Part shown: piece by piece, positions 4,716 to 9,446 of the stretch | Layout of the letters: each line of letters starts with the position of its first letter | Numbering within the stretch: the stretch's first letter is position 1 | Assembly: GCA_003208695.1 (NCBI GenBank) | Contig: QCVY01000038.1 | Span: 1 to 9,446, forward strand | DNA: 9,446 nt | DNA from: Prochlorococcus sp. AG-686-P16 | GTDB lineage: Bacteria; Cyanobacteriota; Cyanobacteriia; PCC-6307; Cyanobiaceae | Direction: 5' to 3' | Notes under the pieces: generated by a model | Seen by the model: the letters and a program-made list of their open reading frames with translations, nothing else | Told to the model about the DNA's origin: nothing | The model's database searches: none | Made by a program: the position numbers and the translations under genes

Positions 4716-5123
4716 TTATTGGTTATGCCAATTTATTTTAATATCAAGCGATTCAGAAAGATTTCTAGTGACAGGACAATCTTCAGAAGCATTTTTTATA
4801 AAATCAATTTTTTCTTTTGATAAGTCATCAGGAATATAAATATCTATTTTTAGTTGTGCTATTTTCCTTTCTTTATTCTTAGTCATTATTTTCTCAATAT
4901 CTAAATAAATATTTTTTAATTCCCAACCATTTGATCTCGCTTTGATAGACATTATCGTTAGAAGGCAAGAGCCTAGAGAGGTTGCGAGTAAATCAGTTGG
5001 TGAGAAGTTTTCACCTTTCCCGCAATGATCTATAGGTGCATCAGTTGTGATTAGATTCCCAGATTGGAGATGTTTGGCTTCGCATTTTAAGTCCCCTAAA
5101 TAAGAACATGTTATTTTACTCAT
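4716..5123 (-). CDS. OsmC/Ohr-family thiol protein
   Basis: A 135-residue cytoplasmic protein of normal length for the family. It has the early strand region, the pattern NFSPTDLLATSLGSCLLTIMSIKARSNGW (39-67) with the first redox cysteine C53, and the second in ASEDCPVTRNLSESLDI (C116 in DCPV). In OsmC and Ohr the two cysteines reduce organic hydroperoxides, with the helix around the first cysteine buried in a dimer. The spacing and the SEDCPV form fit OsmC/YhfA-like members better than classical Ohr. The predicted role is removal of organic peroxides formed in a photosynthetic cell. The gene starts seven bases after the stop of an unknown upstream gene, so they are likely co-transcribed. Substrate is not certain. 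Confidence 0.85.
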   Translation of the reverse strand: MSKITCSYLGDLKCEAKHLQSGNLITTDAPIDHCGKGENFSPTDLLATSLGSCLLTIMSIKARSNGWELKNIYLDIEKIMTKNKERKIAQLKIDIYIPDDLSKEKIDFIKNASEDCPVTRNLSESLDIKINWHNQ

Positions 5124-5130
5124 TTAAAAA

Positions 5131-5349
5131 CTATAAATTAGAACTATTGTTTTTAACTTCAGGATATGAAGTCATTATTGCATCAGCTAAATCTCTCAAC
5201 ATATCAGCTATGTATTGTGGTGGGCATTCAAGTTCATTGATATAAGAAACACATCTCTTAGAAAGGTCGGTATAGGCAGGAAGAATGATATTATCGATTT
5301 GAAGATTTGTTGGTTCCCATCTATTAATATTTTTTTTATCCATAAACAT
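5131..5349 (-). CDS. 72-residue hypothetical protein co-transcribed with the OsmC-like gene
   Basis: The likely start is ATG 5349-5347 (MFMDKKNINRWEPTNLQIDN) or ATG 5343-5341 (MDKKNINRW). The frame runs further up to an ATG at 5400, but the added residues (MLNYLYLFKITHLTYIK) are of random AT-rich type and are excluded here. The protein is soluble, with two cysteines in SKRCVSYINELECPPQYIADM and a helix DMLRDLADAIMTSYPEV. It ends seven bases before the OsmC-like start, a tight arrangement suggesting one transcript and perhaps a linked redox role. I recognise no named family. Reading frame and composition support it well. Confidence 0.65.
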   Translation of the reverse strand: MFMDKKNINRWEPTNLQIDNIILPAYTDLSKRCVSYINELECPPQYIADMLRDLADAIMTSYPEVKNNSSNL

Positions 5350-5412
5350 TTTTATATATGTTAAGTGAGTTATTTTAAAAAGATATAAGTAGTTGAGCAT
5401 ATGCTAATTTAA

Positions 5413-5655
5413 TTATTTTTCAGATCCATATTCTTCGAAACAATATTCAATCAATTTCAACGACTCATTTATAGTTCTCTTACTTTTGTTTTCTAGATCA
5501 AAACATTCATACAAGATTTCAGCTGATTTTTTTAATTTATTTTTTTCTTCATTTTTTAAATCACTAGTAATAACAAAATCACGATATGTTTTTAAACTAA
5601 AAAGGAAGACTATAGATAAAAAAATTACAGCGAGGGTTACCCTTAAATTTTTCAT
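5413..5655 (-). CDS. 80-residue protein with N-terminal membrane anchor, function unknown
   Basis: Begins MKNLRVTLAVIFLSIVFLFS, a signal anchor at about 6-21. A charged, helical exterior domain follows (DLKNEEKNKLKKSAEILYEC), then FDLENKSKRTINESLKLIEYC, ending EEYGSEK. The two cysteines (51, 72) sit at the ends of predicted helices and could pair if the domain is outside the membrane. No ribosome binding site is visible before the ATG. It lies in a minus-strand series, 63 bases upstream of the next likely start. No family recognised. Confidence 0.6.
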   Translation of the reverse strand: MKNLRVTLAVIFLSIVFLFSLKTYRDFVITSDLKNEEKNKLKKSAEILYECFDLENKSKRTINESLKLIEYCFEEYGSEK

Positions 5656-5745
5656 GTATTTATTGTTTTTATCTGATCTTTTTGATTAATTAATAAGCTC
5701 TATTGAATTATTTTATATGTTAATCATAAACAATGTTCTTGAGTC

Positions 5746-5847
5746 CTAAATAATTATATTTGTAGTAGCAGCAATAGTAATAGCAGCAATTGAGACAAAT
5801 ATATATGGAACTACTTTTATAGGTATATAAATTCTTTTCTTTGACAT
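5746..5847 (-). CDS. 33-residue hydrophobic microprotein
   Basis: ATG 5847-5845 to TAG 5748-5746. The sequence starts MSKKRIYIPIKVVPYIFVSI and ends AAITIAATTNIII: a basic N-terminus and a single membrane segment (about 14-32) rich in alanine, isoleucine and threonine. Its size and layout recall small subunits of photosynthetic membrane complexes, but it matches none I know (not PetM or PetN). The use of several GCT alanine codons in an AT-rich setting makes a chance frame less likely. No ribosome binding site. It is on the same strand as its neighbours, 90 bases upstream of the 80-residue gene. Confidence 0.45.
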   Translation of the reverse strand: MSKKRIYIPIKVVPYIFVSIAAITIAATTNIII

Positions 5848-5938
5848 GATGTTATTTTCTTTTAAATATAATCATTATTCAATATATTCTTAAGTCTCCA
5901 AATATACTAAAACTTAATTTTGAAAAACATTTATTTAT

Positions 5939-6142
5939 TTAAATTTTCATCAAATAAAGAATCTCCAGATCCTGCCTTGAATCAGATATTTTCCTTTTCA
6001 AAAAACTTAATTCTTCTTGATTCATTTTTGATTCTTTGATCATCATTTCTGCTTGATCAATAGCATGCTCAATATTTGTTATCTTAATGTCTCTTATTGT
6101 TGGATTCTCCTTGCAGGTTTTTATAGTTTGTGAATCAAGCAT
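5939..6142 (-). CDS. 67-residue helical protein, function unknown
   Basis: ATG 6142-6140 with no Shine-Dalgarno sequence. After MLDSQTIKTCKENPTIRDIK the rest is predicted to be helical with heptad-like spacing (IEHAIDQAEMMIKESKMNQE, then LSFLKRKISDSRQDLEILYL), consistent with a coiled-coil hairpin. One cysteine (C10), no membrane segment. It is the first of the minus-strand series; the plus-strand RNA candidate at 6236 is divergent from it. No family recognised. Confidence 0.6.
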   Translation of the reverse strand: MLDSQTIKTCKENPTIRDIKITNIEHAIDQAEMMIKESKMNQEELSFLKRKISDSRQDLEILYLMKI

Positions 6143-6235
6143 AATTCATTTTAATAATTACTTTTAAAATTCTGTTAATTAGTAAAAAAATTTCTAATCG
6201 CAAAACTCATCAAAATTAATTAATATAAGTTTAAG

Positions 6236-6287
6236 AACTTTAATCTTAACTAACCTTCTCTTCATTTGATCGAGTGGGTTTTTTTTT
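6236..6287 (+). ncRNA. Candidate short RNA (or attenuator) ending in a strong terminator
   Basis: No plausible plus-strand coding frame precedes the terminator at 6252-6287, and the nearest gene to the left reads away from it. TATAAG at 6224-6229 (five of six matches to TATAAT) predicts a start near 6236, giving an RNA of about 50 bases made mostly of the hairpin. It could be a stand-alone small RNA or a leader attenuator of the gene at 6322. A 23-residue frame (MKRRLVKIKVLKLILINFDE...) runs on the minus strand across the same DNA but has little support. Confidence 0.4.
6252..6287 (+). terminator. Intrinsic terminator with nine-T tract
   Basis: AACCTTCTC (6252-6260) pairs with GAGTGGGTT (6272-6280): eight of nine positions pair, one of them G-T, with one T-T mismatch. 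The loop has eleven bases, and the T tract spans 6279-6287. The orientation is clearly plus. Confidence 0.65.
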
Positions 6288-6293
6288 ATGGTG

Positions 6294-6299
6294 TAATAT
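6294..6299 (+). promoter_or_regulatory. Candidate -10 element of the TTG-started gene
   Basis: TAATAT at 6294-6299, preceded by TG, lies 22 bases before the TTG start and just after the terminator, so the gene would have its own promoter with a leader of about 16 bases. No -35 element is obvious because the T tract occupies that region. Confidence 0.35.
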
Positions 6300-6321
6300 G
6301 TCCCTAGCGTAAATTTAAAAT

Positions 6322-6672
6322 TTGGAAGAATCAAAGCAAATTCCTGAGGAAAATTCAATTGAATCATCTTCTGAGATAAAGAAAGAAAGCAAGAAAGAGG
6401 AGAATGTTAAAGCATTTACTGAATTTCTTGAAGAAGCAAGTAATCAAAACATTAAAGAGGAAAAAGCAAACTCTTATGTAAAAGAAAAAAAACCAGAATT
6501 TAAAGATAATTCTCTTTTTAAAAGAATTCTCAATGATGGATTTGATGGAATCTCATCAAATCCTAACTACAAAATGTTGGCTCTATTAATAATTCTTTTG
6601 ATTAATTTGTCTTTATTTTTTGTTATTGGAAATGTAGGTAAAGCTTTCTTGAGAAATGCAGGAATAATGTAA
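6322..6672 (+). CDS. 116-residue protein with long charged N-terminus and C-terminal membrane anchor
   Basis: Begins at TTG 6322-6324. A stop codon is only two codons upstream (TAA 6316-6318), so this is the only usual start available. Residues 1-60 are glutamate/lysine/serine-rich and probably disordered (EESKQIPEENSIESSSEIKK). A middle segment DNSLFKRILNDGFDGISSNP may be an amphipathic helix. Residues about 85-106 form one membrane segment (MLALLIILLINLSLFFVIGN), with a short tail. The layout suggests a tail-anchored protein facing the cytoplasm. No family recognised. A gene for another single-pass protein with a TTG start follows on the same strand, 93 bases on. Confidence 0.68.
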   Translation: MEESKQIPEENSIESSSEIKKESKKEENVKAFTEFLEEASNQNIKEEKANSYVKEKKPEFKDNSLFKRILNDGFDGISSNPNYKMLALLIILLINLSLFFVIGNVGKAFLRNAGIM

Positions 6673-6691
6673 TAGCTTAAATATATCTGTT

Positions 6692-6707
6692 TAAAGTTTA
6701 AACTTTA
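6692..6707. repeat. 16 bp perfect palindrome between two membrane-protein genes
   Basis: TAAAGTTTAAACTTTA is fully self-complementary. It lies 20 bases after the stop of the 116-residue gene. As RNA it would give a hairpin with little or no loop and no T tract behind it, so it is a weak terminator at best; a protein binding site is possible. Confidence 0.5.
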
Positions 6708-6765
6708 CATTATTGAGTTTAAAAATGATCCGTGATAATTTAATTTAAATTTTATTTTATCAATA

Positions 6766-6927
6766 TTGAAAAATAAAGAACCCGAAAATCCTGTCGTTTA
6801 TCTTTCTAATTTAATTAAAAAGCTAGATGTAAAAAACAGAAATGGTATAGTTGCTTTAGCTATTGTTAATTTACTAGTTATTCTTTTATTTAAATTTTAT
6901 CTGAAAGGATCTGGTTTATTATCTTAA
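6766..6927 (+). CDS. 53-residue single-pass membrane protein
   Basis: TTG start at 6766-6768 and TAA at 6925-6927; no ATG or GTG is available in frame. The protein begins MKNKEPENPVVYLSNLIKKL and continues DVKNRNGIVALAIVNLLVIL, then LFKFYLKGSGLLS. It has an amphipathic N-terminal helix, a basic stretch and one membrane segment (about 28-44). Its layout, polar N-terminus then a C-terminal anchor starting with TTG, resembles the preceding gene, so the two may be functionally linked, though the sequences are not clearly homologous. Codons are uninterrupted and the non-hydrophobic half is not random in composition. Function unknown. Confidence 0.6.
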   Translation: MKNKEPENPVVYLSNLIKKLDVKNRNGIVALAIVNLLVILLFKFYLKGSGLLS

Positions 6928-6942
6928 ATTTTGTTGAGATGA

Positions 6943-7311
6943 TTACTCAGCGTTTTCAAATTGTTTAGCTAACCTGAAAGCCTTTTTGATAATGAGAAAC
7001 CCTCCATACGCTCCAGCTAGTAAAGGTAAAACAATTAAAGGATTTGGTGAATAATCTGAATAATTCTTTACACCATCAACATATTCATATCCTGAACATT
7101 TTAGGTAAAGGAAAGTAAAAAATGTAATACTCCATCCAATAATTGATAAGACCCCACCTTTTTTATCTCCCTCGTAAAATCTATCTAAACCTAAACCCCA
7201 ACCTCCAATTAAGAATATTCCTCTTATAACAGAATTTTTTTCTTTATTTTTTAGCATAATTTTTAAAATGTTCATATTGAACATAACTGATTTATTTGTA
7301 TCTCGCGACAT
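6943..7311 (-). CDS. TM2-domain membrane protein
   Basis: 122 residues from ATG 7311. Later in-frame ATGs at codons 10, 13 and 19 are alternative starts, and the domain begins only at about residue 28. The TM2 domain is recognised by two membrane segments joined by a short turn with the pattern G-x-D-R-F-Y-x-G (GLDRFYEGDKKGG, 41-53), followed by the second segment with GW. A third segment (about 91-108, PLIVLPLLAGAYGGFLII) and a basic tail follow. TM2 proteins are widespread, of poorly known function, often in envelope stress or signalling contexts. It lies 69 bases downstream of the PAP/fibrillin-like gene on the same strand and may share its transcript. Its stop is 15 bases from the stop of the convergent 53-residue gene. 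Confidence 0.82.
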   Translation of the reverse strand: MSRDTNKSVMFNMNILKIMLKNKEKNSVIRGIFLIGGWGLGLDRFYEGDKKGGVLSIIGWSITFFTFLYLKCSGYEYVDGVKNYSDYSPNPLIVLPLLAGAYGGFLIIKKAFRLAKQFENAE

Positions 7312-7380
7312 TACTTTAAGTAAATCTACTTAATCTAACTAGATTTCTATTATTTAATTATTTACTTAAAATTTAAAAAC

Positions 7381-8130
7381 TTAATTTAGTAAAGATATTG
7401 TTGGTCTTACATAAATAAAAATAGATCCATATAAATCTTTCATTATCCTTATTTCTTCATCTAAATAGATTACTGATACTTCACATGAAGGAATTTCTTT
7501 ATTCCAAGGTAATTTTCCCCACACTTCTTTAACTGGATACCACCTTTCCATTAATAGGGTACTAAACAATGGAATCTTATTAAGTCCATCAACTTTGGAG
7601 ACTTTGGTTTTCTTCAAATTCATTTTAAGTACCTTATCTTCCAAAATTAAATCATCAGCAAGCGTTATTACTCTTCCTCCAAAAGTCGGAAGAAGCTTAA
7701 ACCAACCAAGAATTGGAATTGTTGTAAGCCCAAATATTGTGGTATCAAATGTTGATAAAAATTCTTTTTTATCAAAATCAATATTTTGAGCAATTCTTCC
7801 AATGGTAGAAAGACCAAATGATCCAACTTGTAATTGATGTAGTTTAAAAAAAAGATTACTTTTAAATTCATCATTTAACGCTTTTTCTATAGCTAAAAAG
7901 AACGGTGAACTTCTAAATAATTCAACTGTTGAAAAAATTAATTCCCACTCTCCAGATAATTTTTCTTCAGAAACTTCCATATTAAAATTTTCAAGACTCT
8001 TTATAAGTTTTTCCATCTCTTTCAATTTTTCTTGATACATAGGTGCAATTAATTTGTTCAGTCTTTGCCCCCTGTCAGTAATAGCTGCTATTTGATATAT
8101 CTTCTTTTTTATCTCCTCAATATCAGTCAT
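7381..8130 (-). CDS. PAP/fibrillin-like (plastid lipid-associated) protein
   Basis: A 249-residue soluble protein without a signal peptide. An N-terminal helical region (1-55) includes KKKIYQIAAITDRGQRLN, typical of the start of cyanobacterial fibrillins. The family motif LSGEWELIFSTVELFRSSPF (58-77), equivalent to the W-x-L-x-Y-T/S strand, comes next, then a lipocalin-like beta region with GRIAQNIDFD and the C-terminal strand pattern IRIMKDLYGSIFIYVR (about 228-243). Plant and cyanobacterial PAP/fibrillins associate with thylakoids and lipid bodies and help with photoprotection and lipid or quinone metabolism. It is the largest intact gene on the minus strand here. Family confidence is good; the specific role in this organism is inferred. 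Confidence 0.8.
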   Translation of the reverse strand: MTDIEEIKKKIYQIAAITDRGQRLNKLIAPMYQEKLKEMEKLIKSLENFNMEVSEEKLSGEWELIFSTVELFRSSPFFLAIEKALNDEFKSNLFFKLHQLQVGSFGLSTIGRIAQNIDFDKKEFLSTFDTTIFGLTTIPILGWFKLLPTFGGRVITLADDLILEDKVLKMNLKKTKVSKVDGLNKIPLFSTLLMERWYPVKEVWGKLPWNKEIPSCEVSVIYLDEEIRIMKDLYGSIFIYVRPTISLLN

Positions 8131-8218
8131 AATTAAATTTTTACAAACTCTATATTAATTTATTTTATGAGTATTGGTACTACTTAAATGTTTTTTTATT
8201 GGTTGGATAATAATTTGT

Positions 8219-8401
8219 TTAATATTCTCCCCATCTTTTGCCAATTTCAAAACCCCATTTGGAAGTTAAGCAAATTACTTCTTCATGATTTTTACAATCC
8301 GACAACTCTTTCTTTTTTACAGGATTATTTTTAATTAATTCTGATATCTTATTTAATTGCTCTATTTTTTTTAGGAAATTTACTAAATCTTTTTCAGCCA
8401 T
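8219..8401 (-). CDS. Nif11-like domain small protein
   Basis: The start chosen is ATG 8401-8399 (MAEKDLVNFLKKIEQLNKIS), giving 60 residues. The frame extends 23 codons further up, but that part overlaps the 35-residue gene. The pattern, an N-terminal helix with x-x-L-x-x-F-L-x-K-I, KNNPVKKKEL, a middle cysteine region and the ending SKWGFEIGKRWGEY, matches the Nif11-like family that is numerous in marine picocyanobacteria. In that family some members are leader peptides of lanthipeptides (prochlorosins). This one lacks a Gly-Gly cleavage site and a Cys/Ser/Thr-rich core, so it is probably a stand-alone member. Two cysteines (36, 44). It lies seven bases after the preceding small gene, likely one transcript. 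Confidence 0.75.
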   Translation of the reverse strand: MAEKDLVNFLKKIEQLNKISELIKNNPVKKKELSDCKNHEEVICLTSKWGFEIGKRWGEY

Positions 8402-8408
8402 TTTGATA

Positions 8409-8516
8409 TTAAGAAGTATATTTCTGGTCGTAAGTGAAAATATAATATAAGATCCAGCCAACTCCACCAATTAAAATTGCAACCATTATATTTACTGACC
8501 AAACTATTTCTATCAT
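8409..8516 (-). CDS. 35-residue membrane microprotein upstream of the Nif11-like gene
   Basis: ATG 8516-8514 to TAA 8411-8409. The protein begins MIEIVWSVNIMVAILIGGVG and continues WILYYIFTYDQKYTS: one membrane segment (about 4-27) with glycine-rich centre and a short polar end. There is almost no positive charge before the segment, so the N-terminus may face outward. The seven-base gap to the Nif11-like start and the shared strand point to a two-gene operon. No family recognised; one alternative is that the DNA is merely the upstream part of the Nif11 frame. Confidence 0.55.
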   Translation of the reverse strand: MIEIVWSVNIMVAILIGGVGWILYYIFTYDQKYTS

Positions 8517-8613
8517 TTTGCTTTTATTTATAGGAATATATTAACTAAATTTCTAATTAAACTTGTAATCGAATTTAGCAAAGATCTAGGTATTGTTTAA
8601 ACATATATATATC

Positions 8614-8638
8614 TGTACTATATTTGTTTTAAAGTACA
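8614..8638. promoter_or_regulatory. Inverted repeat overlapping the promoter of the DUF2839 gene
   Basis: TGTACT (8614-8619) and AGTACA (8633-8638) are exact inverted arms 13 bases apart. TATATT (8619-8624), the best -10 candidate, begins in the left arm, so a protein bound here would block or modulate transcription. The arms resemble cyanobacterial LexA half sites (GTAC-type), but the spacing is not the usual one. Confidence 0.4.
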
Positions 8639-8649
8639 CATCTTAAAAC

Positions 8650-8829
8650 ATGGGAGAAGCTAAAAGAAGAGAAGAATTAGGATTGCCGCCAAGAGAGAAG
8701 AAAGTAGCAAAAAAGGACTCTAAAAGTAATTTAAACCAAATCTTGAATAAATATCCTTTTGCTCCATACATCTTGGGAATTTCTCTCCTTACGATTTTAA
8801 TAATCGATCTAGTTAATTACTATAAATAG
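8650..8829 (+). CDS. DUF2839-family small protein
   Basis: ATG 8650-8652 to TAG 8827-8829, 59 residues. The N-terminus MGEAKRREELGLPPREKK is the hallmark of DUF2839, a cyanobacteria-specific family of unknown function. A lysine-rich linker, KYPFAPYILGISLLTILIID (a single membrane segment near 37-53) and a short tail NYYK follow. The basic N-terminal half probably lies in the cytoplasm or stroma side. The 19-base leader after the predicted start has no Shine-Dalgarno sequence. It is divergent from the 35-residue gene at 8516, with a 133-base shared upstream region. Confidence 0.82.
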   Translation: MGEAKRREELGLPPREKKVAKKDSKSNLNQILNKYPFAPYILGISLLTILIIDLVNYYK

Positions 8830-8952
8830 TTTTATTTAAAAAATTTTCATATCTTAATTTTTAATTCATAAATCTGAATTCTTTTATTCCTCATTTATGA
8901 AAATATTTTTCCATAATTAATAGAATACTTCATTAAAAAACTAGAATCGCCA

Positions 8953-9255
8953 ATGTTTGATAATATCGGTATCGCCTTAGTCCAAGCAATAGGATTTTTT
9001 GGTGTTTTTGGATATTTTGTTTATCAGCTTTTATCAGATGGTAAAAAACCAATACAGAATCAATCTAAATCTCCTGTTAAAAAAGTAGATCAGAAAAAAG
9101 ATTTAAAGGATAGACCTAAGAATCAAGGATTATTTGGTAGAAAAAAAGAACTGATAACGGAGGAACTGAAACCAAAGAAAAAGGGATTATTTGGTAAAAA
9201 AGTTGAACCAGTAAAAGTTGTAGAAGAACCTAAAAAGAAAGGTTGGTTTAGGTAA
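8953..9255 (+). CDS. Membrane-anchored protein with GLFG-type lysine-rich repeats
   Basis: A 100-residue protein. Residues 6-27 (GIALVQAIGFFGVFGYFVYQ) form one membrane segment at the N-terminus. The remainder is about one third lysine and probably disordered. It contains a degenerate repeat: NQGLFGRKKE (57-66), KKGLFGKKVE (76-85) and a final KKKGWFR (94-100), spaced 18-19 residues apart, separated by acidic-proline linkers. Such short G-[LW]-F motifs next to lysines could bind a partner protein or membrane surface. I recognise no named domain. A gap of 123 bases separates it from the DUF2839 gene, with no terminator seen, so co-transcription is possible. Confidence 0.7.
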   Translation: MFDNIGIALVQAIGFFGVFGYFVYQLLSDGKKPIQNQSKSPVKKVDQKKDLKDRPKNQGLFGRKKELITEELKPKKKGLFGKKVEPVKVVEEPKKKGWFR

Positions 9256-9321
9256 ATAATTTAAGGGAATTTAAAAAGGATTTTGATATCTTTTATACAA
9301 AAAAATTTTTAATTCTATTTT

Positions 9322-9327
9322 TATAAT
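9322..9327 (+). promoter_or_regulatory. Perfect -10 box of the gene starting at 9349
   Basis: TATAAT at 9322-9327 lies 21 bases before the ATG, predicting a leader of about 15 bases. The -35 region is A/T-rich without a clear match. Confidence 0.5.
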
Positions 9328-9348
9328 ACTGTCTATATATTTAGTTTA

Positions 9349-9446
9349 ATGAACCATAGAGAAATTACCAAAAGATATAGTGATTTAATTAATAGAGCAG
9401 AACAAGCTAATGGTAGAAAAGAAATTGTTGGTTTACTTAAAAAAGC
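9349..9446 (+). CDS. Start of a helical, basic protein; 3' end outside window
   Basis: ATG 9349-9351; 32 codons are visible before the window ends. They read MNHREITKRYSDLINRAEQA followed by NGRKEIVGLLKK, two short amphipathic basic helices with no signal peptide or membrane segment. A good -10 box precedes it. Codon choice is even and there is no low-complexity sequence, so it is likely a real gene. Too little is present to name a family. Confidence 0.65.
   Translation, partial: MNHREITKRYSDLINRAEQANGRKEIVGLLKK

Noticed and set aside
7318..7368. Distant 8 bp inverted repeat AAGTAAAT / ATTTACTT between the TM2 and PAP/fibrillin-like genes.
   Set aside because: The arms are 35 or more bases apart and purely AT-rich; likely chance, with no T tract or promoter in register.
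7668..7874. A 68-residue minus-strand frame inside the PAP/fibrillin-like gene.
   Set aside because: Same strand but wrong frame within a clear family member; low-complexity Leu/Phe/Ile sequence.
8219..8401. Reading the Nif11-like gene as a prochlorosin precursor.
   Set aside because: There is no Gly-Gly type cleavage site or Cys/Ser/Thr-rich core after the leader-like domain, and no modification enzyme gene is in the window.
8219..8470. Longer 83-residue version of the Nif11-like protein.
   Set aside because: The family start MAEKDLVNF is at an internal ATG, and the extra upstream part overlaps a better small gene in another frame.

Overview
This 9.4 kb window is very AT-rich and packed with short genes on both strands. 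It has almost no Shine-Dalgarno sequences, several TTG/GTG starts, and two RNAs that look like the cyanobacterial Yfr1 and Yfr2 families. Together with DUF2839, Nif11-like and PAP/fibrillin-like proteins, this points to a high-light-type Prochlorococcus. The assignment comes from motifs and composition only; no database search was run.

Left part (1-1836): a zinc/manganese-type ABC uptake locus. The 3' part of a znuC-like ATPase gene and a complete znuB-like permease gene lie on the plus strand. A Fur/Zur-type repressor gene sits between them on the minus strand. The 56 bp between the repressor and the permease probably holds the shared control site. A 48-residue protein gene follows, convergent with znuB.

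Middle (1837-3300): a pair of overlapping small minus-strand genes, one of them secreted and tryptophan-rich; a small membrane protein gene broken by an in-frame TAA; and a plus-strand tandem of two small RNAs. The first RNA carries the Yfr1 11-mer ACTCCTCACAC and ends in a strong terminator. The second carries two GGAAACA copies in a hairpin loop, as in Yfr2, and has its own terminator. The two RNAs can pair over 10 bp with one bulge. A hypothetical protein gene runs antisense into the Yfr2 terminator.

Centre (3300-6150): a secreted DUF1499-type protein, a small membrane protein, a decayed plus-strand gene, then a long minus-strand series of small genes. That series holds an OsmC/Ohr-like thiol protein with an unknown protein directly upstream, and membrane or helical microproteins.

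Right part (6150-9446): a candidate short RNA or attenuator with a strong terminator, two TTG-started genes each with one membrane segment, a TM2-domain membrane protein, a PAP/fibrillin-like protein, a two-gene unit of a 35-residue membrane protein and a Nif11-like protein, a DUF2839 gene, a membrane protein with GLFG-type repeats, and the start of an unknown gene.

No tRNA, rRNA, CRISPR array, insertion sequence or phage gene is visible. The most unusual material is the Yfr1-Yfr2 tandem, the two eroded small genes, and at least eight microprotein genes of 60 residues or fewer.
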